Assembly: GCF_000455285.1 (NCBI RefSeq)
Contig: NZ_HG005290.1
Location: 225,814 to 282,053, forward strand
Length of the DNA stretch: 56,240 nucleotides
Direction of reading: 5' to 3'
Source: Candidatus Stoquefichus massiliensis AP9
Lineage (GTDB): Bacteria; Bacillota_I; Bacilli_A; Erysipelotrichales; Coprobacillaceae
The notes below the pieces were generated by a model. The model was not told where the DNA came from, did not search any database, and saw only the letters and a list, made by a program, of their open reading frames with translations. The position numbers and the translations under genes were made by a program. Each line of letters begins with the position of its first letter. The stretch's first letter is position 1. This document shows, one piece after another, positions 25,326 to 35,500 of the stretch.

Positions 25326-25574
25326 TTATTTATCTTTCCAATACCACCATTTTAACTTATCGCGATCATGTTGCTGATTATTCGCATAATAAACCGCTAG
25401 ACGATAAACATATAGTAAACATCTATCTTCCTGATAACCTTTCACATCGCAGGATTGTGAGAACATCAATTCAGGATCTTTATCTTTTAAGTCTTCCATG
25501 CAATGAATACCAATGCGAAATAAACCTTGTTCAATAGACTTGCCTATTCCTGGAATCTTTTGCAAATCACTCAT
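25326..25574 (-). CDS. Helix-hairpin-helix 'pathogenicity locus'-type protein
   Basis: An 82-residue protein with one helix-hairpin-helix motif at the N-terminus (LQKIPGIGKSIEQGLFRIGI) and a second helical part ending YANNQQHDRDKLKWWYWKD. This is the Cdd1/'pathogenicity locus' family, small HhH proteins with presumed nucleic-acid binding and unknown role. It overlaps the upstream zinc-protein gene by eight bases and ends at a terminator, so it is the last gene of a four-gene operon. Confidence 0.85.
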   Translation of the reverse strand: MSDLQKIPGIGKSIEQGLFRIGIHCMEDLKDKDPELMFSQSCDVKGYQEDRCLLYVYRLAVYYANNQQHDRDKLKWWYWKDK

Positions 25575-26013
25575 GTCTTTCTTCCATATATTTACTTATT
25601 TCTTTTGATGTAAGTTTTCTTATTTGTGTATTGGTAAATTCCTGATAACAATTTTGTTGAAATATTGGTTTCATTTGTAAACACTGCTTATCTTTATTCT
25701 TACTTAAATAGTTAATCAATTCATCATGATTAACAAATATTTTATATGATTTCCGTCCTTTTTCATTGACTATTTCATAGATAGCACAATTTGTTTTCAC
25801 TGTGTAATCAGCAGTTCTTAAATATAATTTAGCAATTTCTAAAGTTTTAAATGGAAAATTCCATCTTTGCAATCCCCTTTTAGGATCTTTTTCAATACAA
25901 ATACATCGTCCACATATTCCACAAATATATTGTGTATGATTTTGTAAGCATTCTAACGGATTTAATAATGGTGTGATTCTTGAATCATCACTATAACATT
26001 CTTGACACATCAT
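25567..26013 (-). CDS. Uncharacterised Cys-rich (probable zinc-binding) protein
   Basis: A 148-residue protein with an N-terminal Cys cluster: MMCQECYSDDS, then YICGICGRCICIEKDPKRGLQRWNFPF. The paired CxxC motifs suggest one zinc ribbon. The C-terminal half, with SYKIFVNHDELINYLSKNKDK and LTSKEISKYME, looks like a small helical domain. I have seen similar proteins in Firmicutes annotated only as hypothetical. GGAAGGAG is five bases before the ATG at 26013. It overlaps the HhH gene, which suggests the two act together. Confidence 0.7.
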   Translation of the reverse strand: MMCQECYSDDSRITPLLNPLECLQNHTQYICGICGRCICIEKDPKRGLQRWNFPFKTLEIAKLYLRTADYTVKTNCAIYEIVNEKGRKSYKIFVNHDELINYLSKNKDKQCLQMKPIFQQNCYQEFTNTQIRKLTSKEISKYMEERHE

Positions 26014-26025
26014 CTGCACTCCTTC

Positions 26026-26691
26026 CTATAGTAAATATCCAATTGCTATGAGAATGTAACTCCATCCTATTTTTCTTTTGACTTTCAAATACATTATTCC
26101 ACTAAGAACAGAAAAAAACATACAAGAAATCCCATTCCATATTTCTATTCCCTGACCTCTTGATACAAAATGAAAAACACCCCATGTAAAAGCCAAAAGA
26201 AAACCGCCAAATGGAATTTCTGTTTCTTTCTTAAGTAAAGTTTCAATTGCTTTTTGTCCATAAATTATAATCAAACAGACCAATCCTACTTCAAAAATAT
26301 AATACATATATTGAGCAAAGAACTGATAAAGGCTTTTTCCCTGTAGTTCACCAATGACTTTTAAAGTATGCCAATCGATAAAAGTCATGACTTTACAAAG
26401 TATCAGACATAGACCTATAATCATATAATCTTGATATGACATTCTTTTTAACTGTTCGTTTTGATGAGGAAAATGATATTGATGATAAGTGTATGTCAAA
26501 AGACTAACAATCACAATTCCCCATAATACAACCATAATTAAACAATGCAAACTTCTTTGATTAGCTGTATAATTCCAAATATCAACATGTAATATCATTT
26601 TTTCTATCACAAATATAGAAAAGTATTCTAACATAAAAGCAAAAAAAGAAATGATAGCCATTATCAAATAACGGTTCCATTTTATATTCAT
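26026..26691 (-). CDS. Polytopic membrane protein, unknown function
   Basis: A 221-residue protein with about six transmembrane helices, starting MNIKWNRYLIMAIISFFAF. The last third (GGFLLAFTWGVFHFVSRGQG, then two helices) faintly resembles CPBP-type intramembrane proteases, which have a Glu/Arg and His motif in this position. I cannot see the full CPBP motif set, so no function is claimed. GGGAGAG precedes the ATG. It lies between the VOC gene and the zinc-protein gene with gaps of 12-13 bases, in the same operon. Confidence 0.7.
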   Translation of the reverse strand: MNIKWNRYLIMAIISFFAFMLEYFSIFVIEKMILHVDIWNYTANQRSLHCLIMVVLWGIVIVSLLTYTYHQYHFPHQNEQLKRMSYQDYMIIGLCLILCKVMTFIDWHTLKVIGELQGKSLYQFFAQYMYYIFEVGLVCLIIIYGQKAIETLLKKETEIPFGGFLLAFTWGVFHFVSRGQGIEIWNGISCMFFSVLSGIMYLKVKRKIGWSYILIAIGYLL

Positions 26692-26704
26692 TTTCTCTCC
26701 CTCC

Positions 26705-27061
26705 CTACTGCTGAATAGGGGTCGTCAGTTCAATGTGATTCCCCTCACTGTCAACAAATTCTATAACCCAGTTTTCACCTATTTGTGTCAAAGGAAAACA
26801 TATTTGTAAATCCTTTGTTTTAGTTTTCAAAATTTCAAGAGAATCAACCTCTATACTTGGCAAACAGTTACTGCCAAAGATATGGCTTTCACCCATCAGT
26901 TGATAAGCAAACAATCCTAAATGAAAATCATTAATATCTAAAACGCTATAAATATCATCACGAACAAGAACACTTTTTTCAAAAAAATGTTCATAAAAAG
27001 AAATCGCTCGTTCCATATTATCCACACATAAGTACATTGACTTTATTGAACAATTCATCAT
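26705..27061 (-). CDS. VOC-family protein
   Basis: A 119-residue vicinal-oxygen-chelate domain. It shows SIKSMYLCVDNMERAISFYEHFF at the N-terminus and WVIEFVDSEGNHIELTTPIQ at the C-terminus with the conserved Glu. The first metal-ligand position lacks the usual His, so it may be a non-enzymatic binding or resistance-type VOC protein. The Met at 27061 is chosen because AGGAAG lies just upstream; the next Met (27058) is equally possible. It is the first gene of a four-gene operon read from a promoter at 27102-27130. Confidence 0.75.
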   Translation of the reverse strand: MMNCSIKSMYLCVDNMERAISFYEHFFEKSVLVRDDIYSVLDINDFHLGLFAYQLMGESHIFGSNCLPSIEVDSLEILKTKTKDLQICFPLTQIGENWVIEFVDSEGNHIELTTPIQQ

Positions 27062-27101
27062 AAACTTCCTCACATTTTCTATTCAATATTGTTATATAGA
27101 T

Positions 27102-27130
27102 AGTATACATGATAATGAAGAAACAGTAAA
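27102..27130 (-). promoter_or_regulatory. Promoter of the VOC/membrane/HhH operon
   Basis: -35 TTTACT (rc of 27125-27130), 17 bases, -10 TATACT (rc of 27102-27107). Confidence 0.6.
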
Positions 27131-27148
27131 TATATATTGAATAACACA

Positions 27149-27170
27149 AGAAAAAGACCTAATGGTCTTC
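27149..27170 (-). terminator. Terminator of the phosphonate operon
   Basis: GAAGACC-ATTA-GGTCTTTTTC on the minus strand; the left arm lies in the last codons of phnX and the loop covers the stop. Confidence 0.8.
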
Positions 27171-27950
27171 TTCAAGCAATAATCTTTCAATCAGTTGAGG
27201 CAATTCACTAAAGTTCATAATAACTGCATCTGCTCCATGATTGAAATAAGTTTTCTTTACTCTTGCAATTGCACGCATTTTTTCATTCAAATCGAGACAT
27301 TTATATTCATGTTCACTATACCCCAAAAGTGAACTGCCTTCTATAACCCCTATAGCATAGACCCCAGCATTCACAGCCTCTTGTATATCTGAAACTGTAT
27401 CTCCAACTTTGATAACATGATGTACACTGGTAATATTGAGTGTCATCATATTCTTAAATATCATATAAGGATATGGACGACCAAAATGTTCAGTTGCATC
27501 AGGTGAATACCAGCAATCTGGTTCATAACCTTGTTCTTTTGCACTCTTTAAAACAGGTTCCATCATCATATCAGTATAACCAGTTGTCGATCCAATCTTT
27601 AGTCCTTTTATACGTAATTTTTGGACTGTCTCCACGACGTATGGTTTGATTCTTGTGTGTTGTGTTATCCCTTCCATTAATGTTTTTTCAAAAATATCAT
27701 AAATATGATGAACATCTTCATCAGTATATGAACGCTGATAAACATCTTGAAATTCTTTTTCTAATGAATCCATTTCTAACATTGTTTTGATATGATCAAT
27801 CTTTAACATCCCCATAGGTTGTCTAATTTCATCAAAAGTTGGATGCAATCCATAAGCCTCAAAAGCATCATGAAATGCCTGCACTGGTGCAAAACAACCA
27901 TAATCGACTGTTGTTCCTGCCCAATCAAAAATCACTGCCTCTATTTTCAT
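27159..27950 (-). CDS. phnX: Phosphonoacetaldehyde hydrolase (phosphonatase)
   Basis: A 263-residue HAD-superfamily enzyme that splits phosphonoacetaldehyde into acetaldehyde and phosphate. The nucleophile motif is FDWAGTTVD (Asp9), followed by the Schiff-base Lys in MGMLKIDHI (Lys50), a feature that separates PhnX from other HAD enzymes. Then GSTTGYTDMMM, and KVGDTVSDIQEAVNAG for the Mg2+ site. Length and motifs are complete. GGAGG within the 3' end of phnW serves its start, three bases after the phnW stop. It completes 2-aminoethylphosphonate degradation with phnW. Confidence 0.96.
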   Translation of the reverse strand: MKIEAVIFDWAGTTVDYGCFAPVQAFHDAFEAYGLHPTFDEIRQPMGMLKIDHIKTMLEMDSLEKEFQDVYQRSYTDEDVHHIYDIFEKTLMEGITQHTRIKPYVVETVQKLRIKGLKIGSTTGYTDMMMEPVLKSAKEQGYEPDCWYSPDATEHFGRPYPYMIFKNMMTLNITSVHHVIKVGDTVSDIQEAVNAGVYAIGVIEGSSLLGYSEHEYKCLDLNEKMRAIARVKKTYFNHGADAVIMNFSELPQLIERLLLEEDH

Positions 27951-27953
27951 TTT

Positions 27954-29045
27954 CTATACCTCCGCTAAGAAATCACGAATAATATCACATAGGTTTAAGA
28001 TATCTTCTTCATAGATTTCTCCAATATTTCCAATTCTAAAAGTTTCTGCTGTTGTTAACTTCCCAGGATAAATGGCATATCCTCTTTTTTTAATATATCG
28101 ATACATATCAGGAAAAGCAAACTGTTTGTTTTCTGGGTAGTAGAAAGTTGTAATAATTGGTCCCTGATATTCCATATCAACATAACTTGCCATACCCATC
28201 TCAGCCATTTTTTGAATTAATAAACGATTGTTGTTATAATAACGTTTTGATCTGGCTGCAATGCCACCTTCTGCCAACAATTCTTCAAGAGCCTTTGAGA
28301 AAGCCAGAACAACATGAGTTGGTGAAGTAAAACGCCATTTCCCATCTTTTTCCATTGTTTTCCATTGATCATACAAATCCAATGATAAACTTCTTGCCTT
28401 ACCTTGACTTTCTATTAACAATTGTTTATTTGCAATAATAAATGAAAATCCTGGAACACCCTGAATACATTTATTTGCACTACTAATGAGAAAATCAATG
28501 CCTAATTTTCCAACTTCTATATCAACGCCACCAAAACTACTCATCGCATCAACAATAAAGACTTTTTGATGTTCTTTCACAACTTTCGCAATACTTTCAA
28601 TGTCATTTAAAATGCCGGATGTTGTTTCGCTATGCACCATAGCAACATGTGTAATCGAAGAATCTTCTCCTAATATTTGATTCACTTTCTTTGCATCTGG
28701 ACTTTCGTTCTCAGAAAATGATATAAATTCATATGCAACATGTGCATGTTCACAAATATCCCTCATTCTATCACCATATGCTCCATTAGCTATAATCAAG
28801 AGTTTTTCATCATTGCCAACCACACTTGTGATAACTGATTCTACTCCAAAAGTTCCACTTCCCTGCATCAAAACAACTGTATAATCATCTTGAGAAACAT
28901 GTGCTAATTCTAAGAGTTGCTTTCTTATTTTTAAAGTGATTTTTTTATAGTCATCATCCCATGTACAATGATCAAATAACATTTCCTGTTTCACTGTAGA
29001 TGTTGTCGTTAAAGGTCCTGGTGTTAATAACTTATAGTTCTTCAT
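27954..29045 (-). CDS. phnW: 2-aminoethylphosphonate-pyruvate transaminase
   Basis: A 363-residue PLP enzyme of the class V aminotransferase fold. It converts 2-aminoethylphosphonate and pyruvate to phosphonoacetaldehyde and alanine. Seen are the start KNYKLLTPGPLTTT, QGSGTFGVES (phosphate cup), VDAMSSFGGVDIE with the PLP-pairing Asp, and SSANKCIQGVPGF with the PLP Lys192. The Met at 29045 is set by AAGGAG; an upstream Met is inside the preceding gene. The binding-protein gene ends three bases upstream. Together with phnX and the transporter this is a full AEP-use operon. Confidence 0.96.
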   Translation of the reverse strand: MKNYKLLTPGPLTTTSTVKQEMLFDHCTWDDDYKKITLKIRKQLLELAHVSQDDYTVVLMQGSGTFGVESVITSVVGNDEKLLIIANGAYGDRMRDICEHAHVAYEFISFSENESPDAKKVNQILGEDSSITHVAMVHSETTSGILNDIESIAKVVKEHQKVFIVDAMSSFGGVDIEVGKLGIDFLISSANKCIQGVPGFSFIIANKQLLIESQGKARSLSLDLYDQWKTMEKDGKWRFTSPTHVVLAFSKALEELLAEGGIAARSKRYYNNNRLLIQKMAEMGMASYVDMEYQGPIITTFYYPENKQFAFPDMYRYIKKRGYAIYPGKLTTAETFRIGNIGEIYEEDILNLCDIIRDFLAEV

Positions 29046-29047
29046 TC

Positions 29048-30034
29048 TTATTTCTCCTTGCATTCTTCTGATAATTGTTGATGTTTCTTTAATAAATCAG
29101 CTGTTAATTTTTCTTTAAAAACTTTTGGATAGGCAGATTTATATGCTGATGAAGATGTTTCTCCATCATATAATGGATTTGGATAAGTTTCTAATAATTC
29201 TTTTCTGCCATGATCTATAATACATTGAGCCATCTTCATTGCTAATTTTTGATGGTCACTTCCTTTTTTATTAACAACTGCAACTGACTCAGTCAAACTA
29301 AAATTCCCTTCAGTTGGATCAATATAATCAATTGGTAATCCTGATGTTTTATCTCTGACTGCTTGGTGTCTTAAACCAAATCCAATCGCAACTTCTCCAG
29401 TTCTAACTTTTTTAATAGGTCCTGAGCCAGATTCTTCAATATGTGCTCCTGCGTTACTGTAGATACCTTTTAAAATATCCTTTGCTCCCTCTTCACCATA
29501 TTCACTCACAATGCCTTGAATCAGTAACCACGCTGTTGATGAAGATGAAATATCAGTCACAGATATCATATCTTTATATTCTGGTTTTGCTAAATCCTTC
29601 ATACTTTTTGGAGCAGTTAATTGATTTGTTTTTAACTCTTCAGTATTGACAATAATTGCCCCTTCTTGTGAAGTGATTGGTGTATAAAAATTTGGATACT
29701 CTTCTATTGATTTTGTATCAAAATCCAAATCAACAAACATATCATTTTGGTCTTGTGCACTCTCTAAATAGAAAGAACTCATTGTGACCAAATCAGCTTC
29801 AATATTTGTTCCTTCAGCTAATAGTTTCCCTCCTAATTCACTTGTTCCAAAAGTTTGAAATATATATTGACCTTCATAACCATTTTTATCTAAAGCATTT
29901 TTCATTGCTGTAACAGCCTCATCATCCGCATTAGAATAAATAACCACCTGATTTGTAGCTGACTGACACCCTGTCAATAATGTTGCACATAAAAGTGCAG
30001 AAGCTAATATCCCTTTTAATAATTTTGATTTCAT
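29048..30034 (-). CDS. 2-aminoethylphosphonate ABC transporter, substrate-binding lipoprotein
   Basis: A 328-residue lipoprotein with a type II signal peptide: basic start, hydrophobic stretch, and lipobox LLTGC (Cys23). The mature part has the iron(III)/AEP-type periplasmic fold: VVIYSNADDEAV, GGKLLAEGTNIEADLV, VTDISSSSTAWLL, IGFGLRHQAV. Substrate assignment comes from the operon: phnW and phnX follow directly. Its ATG overlaps the permease stop by four bases (ATGA type). It would capture AEP outside the membrane for the fused permease. Confidence 0.9.
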   Translation of the reverse strand: MKSKLLKGILASALLCATLLTGCQSATNQVVIYSNADDEAVTAMKNALDKNGYEGQYIFQTFGTSELGGKLLAEGTNIEADLVTMSSFYLESAQDQNDMFVDLDFDTKSIEEYPNFYTPITSQEGAIIVNTEELKTNQLTAPKSMKDLAKPEYKDMISVTDISSSSTAWLLIQGIVSEYGEEGAKDILKGIYSNAGAHIEESGSGPIKKVRTGEVAIGFGLRHQAVRDKTSGLPIDYIDPTEGNFSLTESVAVVNKKGSDHQKLAMKMAQCIIDHGRKELLETYPNPLYDGETSSSAYKSAYPKVFKEKLTADLLKKHQQLSEECKEK

Positions 30035-31659
30035 TTTGTTTTCTCCCTTTTCTTTCGATGTGTGAAATAATAGAACAATCCTTTTGCAATAAAATTAATG
30101 ATGAAAATAAAGATTGATAACACAAAGATTTCATTGAATTTTGCAAAGTGTTGAAGTTCCTTGATTTTTGTTGTCATAACCATTGTTCTTGCTCCAGCAA
30201 TAAAGATAACTGCACTGACTGTCACCATAGCATTCATAAAATAATAGCTAAAAACCTCTAAAAGAGATGATAATGCATTGGGTGTAACAACTCTCAGAAT
30301 AGTCTTGAACCAACTATCACCCATTAATCTTGCTGTTGTTTCATAGCCAGCATTCATTTTCATTAATGAATTCTTCATCATTAAATAAGGTGATGAGAAA
30401 AAATGAACGATATTGCAAACAATGATAATGACAAAAGTATTTTGAATGGGTGATCCTGAAAATATCAATAAATAAGCAATACCAATAACCATTCCTGGAA
30501 CTGTATTTGTAACCAAAGCAATTGTTTCAATCACTTTCTTCAATTTAGGATGAATAGAACTTCTGGCAACAGCCAAAGCAGCTCCATAAACTACAAATGT
30601 TCCAGTGATTGCTGTCAAAATAGCAACAATCAGCGAATTTTCTATAACCCCTATAAGCGCGGGGTCCATTAAGACAGCTTCTACATGATTCAACGTTAAT
30701 GACATATCGTAAGGCCACATTTGAATAAATGGAACAATGAAAATAGCCATGAATATAGCCAATACAAATACATTGATCATCAGTCCAATCAAACTCCAGA
30801 AAACGTCTCTCAAAGCATTTTTCTTAAATTCAATTGTTGAAATTTTGTTATAGCGAATGTTATACCTTTCTAAGTAATGAAGCAATGCAATACTTAAGAC
30901 TGATGGCAATAACATAATCATTGCAACAACTGCACCATTGGCAAAGTTAGGAATACTTCCTAACATTTGATTATATAAGACACTCGCAACCACTTCAAAC
31001 TGTCCGCCTACTGATGCTGGAATCCCAAAATCAGTAAAACTCAGAAAGAAAGCCTGAATAAAAGCTGCTGCCAAAGTCCCTAACATAGGTTTTAAGAGTG
31101 TTATGACAAAAGTTTTGAATGAGTTATCATCCATCAACTTAGAAACAATAATAAACTTTTTGTCAATATATTCCATAGCATTATGAATAAGCATAAAGGC
31201 AATAGGAAGTGTATAAATAACATATCCCAGTAATAAACCACTCATGCCATAAATATCAAAGAGCTGATGACCAAAGACTTTTGTCCATAATCCCTGTTTT
31301 CCAAATGAATATATAATCGCAAATCCATAAGTGATTGTTGGCAACAACATAGGAAGCATTGTCATATTCTTCATAAACTTTTTTAAGAGAAGAGGAATAT
31401 TGGTATAATGAATAGCATAAGCCATCATAAAAGCTAAAAATGTTGTGATCAACGCACTTAATCCTGAGACAAGGAAACTATTTTGTAATGCTGTTAAAAA
31501 TCCTTTTTCACCAATAACCTGAATGTAATTTGCAAAGGAGAAGTTTCCTTGACTCTGAAAAGATTGTATAAGTAATGAGCCAAGTGGAAGAACAAGGAAA
31601 CAAGCAAAGAGAACAATAATAAACCAGTAGATTGCTTTGATTTCAAAGTTCTTTTTCAT
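30031..31659 (-). CDS. AEP ABC transporter permease, two fused halves
   Basis: A 542-residue permease with about twelve transmembrane helices and two BPD_transp_1 domains. The first EAA-like loop is near AMEYIDKKFIIVSKLMDDNS, and the second near GYETTARLMGDSWFKTIL. Many AEP systems have two separate permease genes (PhnU, PhnV); here one polypeptide carries both halves, as in the iron-uptake FbpB type. It starts two bases after the ATPase stop and has a weak ribosome site, so it relies on coupling. Confidence 0.92.
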   Translation of the reverse strand: MKKNFEIKAIYWFIIVLFACFLVLPLGSLLIQSFQSQGNFSFANYIQVIGEKGFLTALQNSFLVSGLSALITTFLAFMMAYAIHYTNIPLLLKKFMKNMTMLPMLLPTITYGFAIIYSFGKQGLWTKVFGHQLFDIYGMSGLLLGYVIYTLPIAFMLIHNAMEYIDKKFIIVSKLMDDNSFKTFVITLLKPMLGTLAAAFIQAFFLSFTDFGIPASVGGQFEVVASVLYNQMLGSIPNFANGAVVAMIMLLPSVLSIALLHYLERYNIRYNKISTIEFKKNALRDVFWSLIGLMINVFVLAIFMAIFIVPFIQMWPYDMSLTLNHVEAVLMDPALIGVIENSLIVAILTAITGTFVVYGAALAVARSSIHPKLKKVIETIALVTNTVPGMVIGIAYLLIFSGSPIQNTFVIIIVCNIVHFFSSPYLMMKNSLMKMNAGYETTARLMGDSWFKTILRVVTPNALSSLLEVFSYYFMNAMVTVSAVIFIAGARTMVMTTKIKELQHFAKFNEIFVLSIFIFIINFIAKGLFYYFTHRKKREKTK

Positions 31660-31661
31660 AT

Positions 31662-32423
31662 TTATACCATTTGTTCTTGCATAGGATGAAACAGCGCAAA
31701 GATATTTCTTCTTTTGATTTCCAATTGATTTAAAATAAAGTCTTGTACGAAATCACAACTTGGCTGATTCATAATATCTTCTGGCTTTCCATATTGAGAA
31801 ATTTGACCTTCATTAATAATTAAGACACGATCTGATAATGTCAAGGCTTCTTCTGGATCATGTGTAACAATGATTGTTGTTAAGTTATATTCTTTAGCAA
31901 TCATCTTAATTCTTTCTTTAATAGATTCCTTTATGACACCATCTAATGCACTTAATGGTTCATCCAGTAATAAAATCTGAGGTTTCATAACCAGTGTTCT
32001 AGCCAAGGCTACACGTTGTTTTTGTCCACCAGATAATTGATCAATACGTTTCTCTAAATGTTTTTCTAAGCCAAGTAAATGAATCAATTCATTAACTTCT
32101 TCTTTTGAGGAAATATTTGGTTTATTCTGTAATCCATAAATGATATTTTCATAAGCATTTAAATTAGGGAATAAAGCATAATCCTGAAAAACAATATTGA
32201 AACCTCTTTGTTCCATTGGAACATGTGTTATATCTTCATTATTAAAGATAATACGCCCACTATCAACATCACTCATTCCTAAAATAAGATTGAGTAATGT
32301 TGTTTTTCCACTTCCCGATGGTCCTAATATAGAAACAATTTCGCCATTAGGAATGTCTAATGATAAATCATTTAAAATATTGACTCCATCAAATGATTTT
32401 TTTATATGTTCTAGTTTTAACAT
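31662..32423 (-). CDS. AEP ABC transporter ATP-binding protein
   Basis: A 253-residue ABC ATPase with Walker A GPSGSGKTT (34-42), Q-loop FQDYALFPNL, signature LSGGQKQRVALARTL, Walker B ILLLDEPLSALD and H-loop VTHDPEEAL. It resembles the PotA/FbpC subfamily but lacks the long C-terminal regulatory TOBE domain. It is the first gene of the operon, with AGGAGG ahead of the ATG and a possible -10 GATAAT about 25 bases upstream of the ribosome site. Phosphate-type control is not evident from the leader. Confidence 0.93.
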   Translation of the reverse strand: MLKLEHIKKSFDGVNILNDLSLDIPNGEIVSILGPSGSGKTTLLNLILGMSDVDSGRIIFNNEDITHVPMEQRGFNIVFQDYALFPNLNAYENIIYGLQNKPNISSKEEVNELIHLLGLEKHLEKRIDQLSGGQKQRVALARTLVMKPQILLLDEPLSALDGVIKESIKERIKMIAKEYNLTTIIVTHDPEEALTLSDRVLIINEGQISQYGKPEDIMNQPSCDFVQDFILNQLEIKRRNIFALFHPMQEQMV

Positions 32424-32521
32424 TTTTAACCTCCTGTCTTTATCGACATATACATTATCCCAAGTTTTGACATTTGTATCTACACAGTTTGTTTTAATAG
32501 TTTGTTAAAGATATGTAAACG

Positions 32522-32560
32522 CAAAAAAGAACATATTCTCTTTTACGAAAATATGTTCTT
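32522..32560 (-). terminator. Terminator of the PFOR gene
   Basis: AAGAACATATT/AATATGTTCTT (32527-32560) with a 12-base loop, followed by TTTTTTG on the minus strand. Confidence 0.85.
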
Positions 32561-32570
32561 CAATATATTT

Positions 32571-35500
32571 TTATTCAGCTACCATGACATCTAAACGAGC
32601 ACGACGTTTTTTAGCATCCTTTTCACATTTTTCCATTAATTCTTCAGCATGTTCTGGATTGACTTTTGATAACATAGCAAATCTATTTTCATTTAACAAG
32701 AAGTCTTTGAATTTAGTAAAATCAGGTTCTTTAGAATCAACTTGTAAAGGATTCTTTCCTTGATCTTCTAAACGTGGATCATATCTTAATAAGTTGAAAT
32801 ATCCACATTCAACAGCACGTTTTTGTTCTTGTTGATGATTTGCTAAACCACCTTTAATACCATGTTCAATACATGGAGCATAAGCAATAATTAATGATGG
32901 TCCATCATATGCTTCAGCTTCTTTAATAGCTTTAATTGTTTGCATTGGATTTGCACCCATAGCCACTTGTGCTACATAAACATGTCCATATGCCATAGCA
33001 ATTTGAGCTAAATCTTTCTTAGATGCAGCTTTACCACCAGCAGTAAACTTAGCAATAGAACCTGCTTGAGATGATTTAGAAGATTGTCCACCAGTATTTG
33101 AATAAACTTCAGTATCAAGAACTAAGATATTAACATTTTGATCATTTGCTAAAACATGGTCAACTCCACCGTATCCGATGTCATATGCCCAACCATCTCC
33201 ACCGATGATCCATTGAGATTTCGTGATTAATTCACCTTTCATATCTAATAATTCTTTAATACCTTCACATTTTGAAGCTTCTACTAATGATACCAATTGA
33301 TCATAAAGTTTTCTTTCTTCCACACGTTGTCCTTTAACACCTTCATATTGTGTTAAGACTTCTTGAAGTTCAGCTTCACAATCTGCTTTATTATCTCTAA
33401 TAATTTCTAAGATACGTTTAGCCATATAATTTTCAGCTAATTTCATACCATATCCATATTCAGCATTATCTTCAAATAATGAATTCGCCCACGCAGGACC
33501 TTGTCCATTTTCATCAACAGTACATGGAGTTGATGGTGTAGAACCAGAATAGATTGAACTACATCCTGTTGCATTAGCAATTCTCATATCCTGTCCAAAT
33601 AATTGAGATACTAAACGATAATATGGTGTTTCACCACATCCGCCACAAGCACCAGAAACTTCAAAGTATGGTCTCATGAATCCAACACCTTTAACAGTTG
33701 TTAATGGATAACGATCAGCTTTATAAGAGACTTTTGTATACATATAATCAGCCAATGGTGCATGATCTAATTCTTCTTTCACTGGTACCATAGTTAAAGC
33801 TTTCTTTCCTGCTTTACCTGGACATTCAGTCACACAAAGACCACAACCCACACAGTTATCAGGAGAAACTTGAATACGGTATACCAATCCTTCAACATTT
33901 TTACCAATTGGTTTTAAAACATCATCATGGATATCTTCTGGTAAAGCATTCATTTCTTCATCATTTAATAAGAATGCACGAATTGTTGCATGAGGACATA
34001 CCATCACGCAGTTATTACATTGAATACAGTTTTCTTTTTCCCAACGAGGAACTTCCACTGCTATCGCACGTTTTTCTTTTAATGCAACACCTGATTGCAT
34101 AGTACCATCAAGTTTGTCCATGAATGCAGATACAGGTAAATCATATCCATCTAATGAATTAATTGGTGAAACGAAGTTATCAAAATGATCATCGCCAGTA
34201 CGTTGACGTGTTTCATTAACAGTTAATTGAGACCAAGCAGCATCTACTGGTACTTCAACAATTGCATCTTTACCAGCATCAATAGCTTTATAGTTTAATT
34301 CAACAATAGCATCACCTTTTTTACCATAAGTTTTCTTAGCCATTGCTTTCATATATTCAACTGATTTTTCAATTGGTAAGATTTGAGGATTTAATGCAAA
34401 GAATGCAGATTGAAGAATTGTGTTTGTTCTTCTTCCCATACCAATTTCAGCAGCAATCTTATTAGCATTGATAATATAGAATTTTGCATTTTTATCAGCC
34501 AATTGTTTTTTCAAACGATTTGGTAAATAATCAACAATATCTTTTTCATCAAATTCAGTATTTAATAAGAATGTTCCACCTTTTTTAAGATTCTTTAACA
34601 TATCAAATTTCACAACATAGTTGTCTAATGAACATGAAACGAAATCAGCATTATTAACATAATAAGTTGCACGAATTGGTGTATGTCCAAATCTTAAATT
34701 AGAACGTGTTGCTCCACCAGCTTTTTTACTATCATAAGCAAAATAGGCTTGTGAATATAAATCAGTGTTATCACCAATAATCTTAATTGCAGATTTATTA
34801 GCAGATACAGTACCATCTGATCCTAATCCATAGAATAAACAAGATGTATAATCAGCATCCACTGTGAAATCTGGATCTTCTTTTAATGATAAATGAGTGA
34901 CATCATCATTAATACCAATTGTGAATGAAGTAAATGGTTTCTCTTCATTTAAATGATCGTAAACAGCTTTAATTTGACGTGGTGTTGTATCTTTAGAACC
35001 CATACCATAACGTCCACCAATCACTTCAATGTCTTTATCTTTTAAGACAGAAACAACATCTAAGTATAATGGTTCACCAGTTGCTCCCATTTCTTTAGTA
35101 CGATCTAAAACAGCAACTTTCTTTACTGTTTCTGGTAATACATTCAATAAATACTTTGGAGAGAATGGACGATATAAATGAACTTTCACTAATCCCACTT
35201 TTTCTCCGTGTTTCACTAATTCATCAATTGTTTCTTTAATTGTTTCAGTCACTGATCCCATAGCAACAATAATTCTATCGGCATCATGAGCACCATAATA
35301 TGTAAATGGAGCATATTCTCTACCTGTGATATCAGAAACCTTTTTCATGTAATCAGCAGCAATTTCTACAACAGCTTCATAATGTTTATTTTGGGCTTCT
35401 CTACCTTGGAAGTAGATATCATCATTTTCAGCACCACCACGTTCTACTGGATTTGTGTGAGGATTTAAAGCATTTGCTTTAAATTTCTTTAAAGCTTCTT

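Noticed and set aside
32424-32521. Riboswitch in front of the phosphonate operon
   Set aside because: The ~100-base leader shows no convincing multi-stem fold or known riboswitch core; only a possible -10 GATAAT and the ribosome site.
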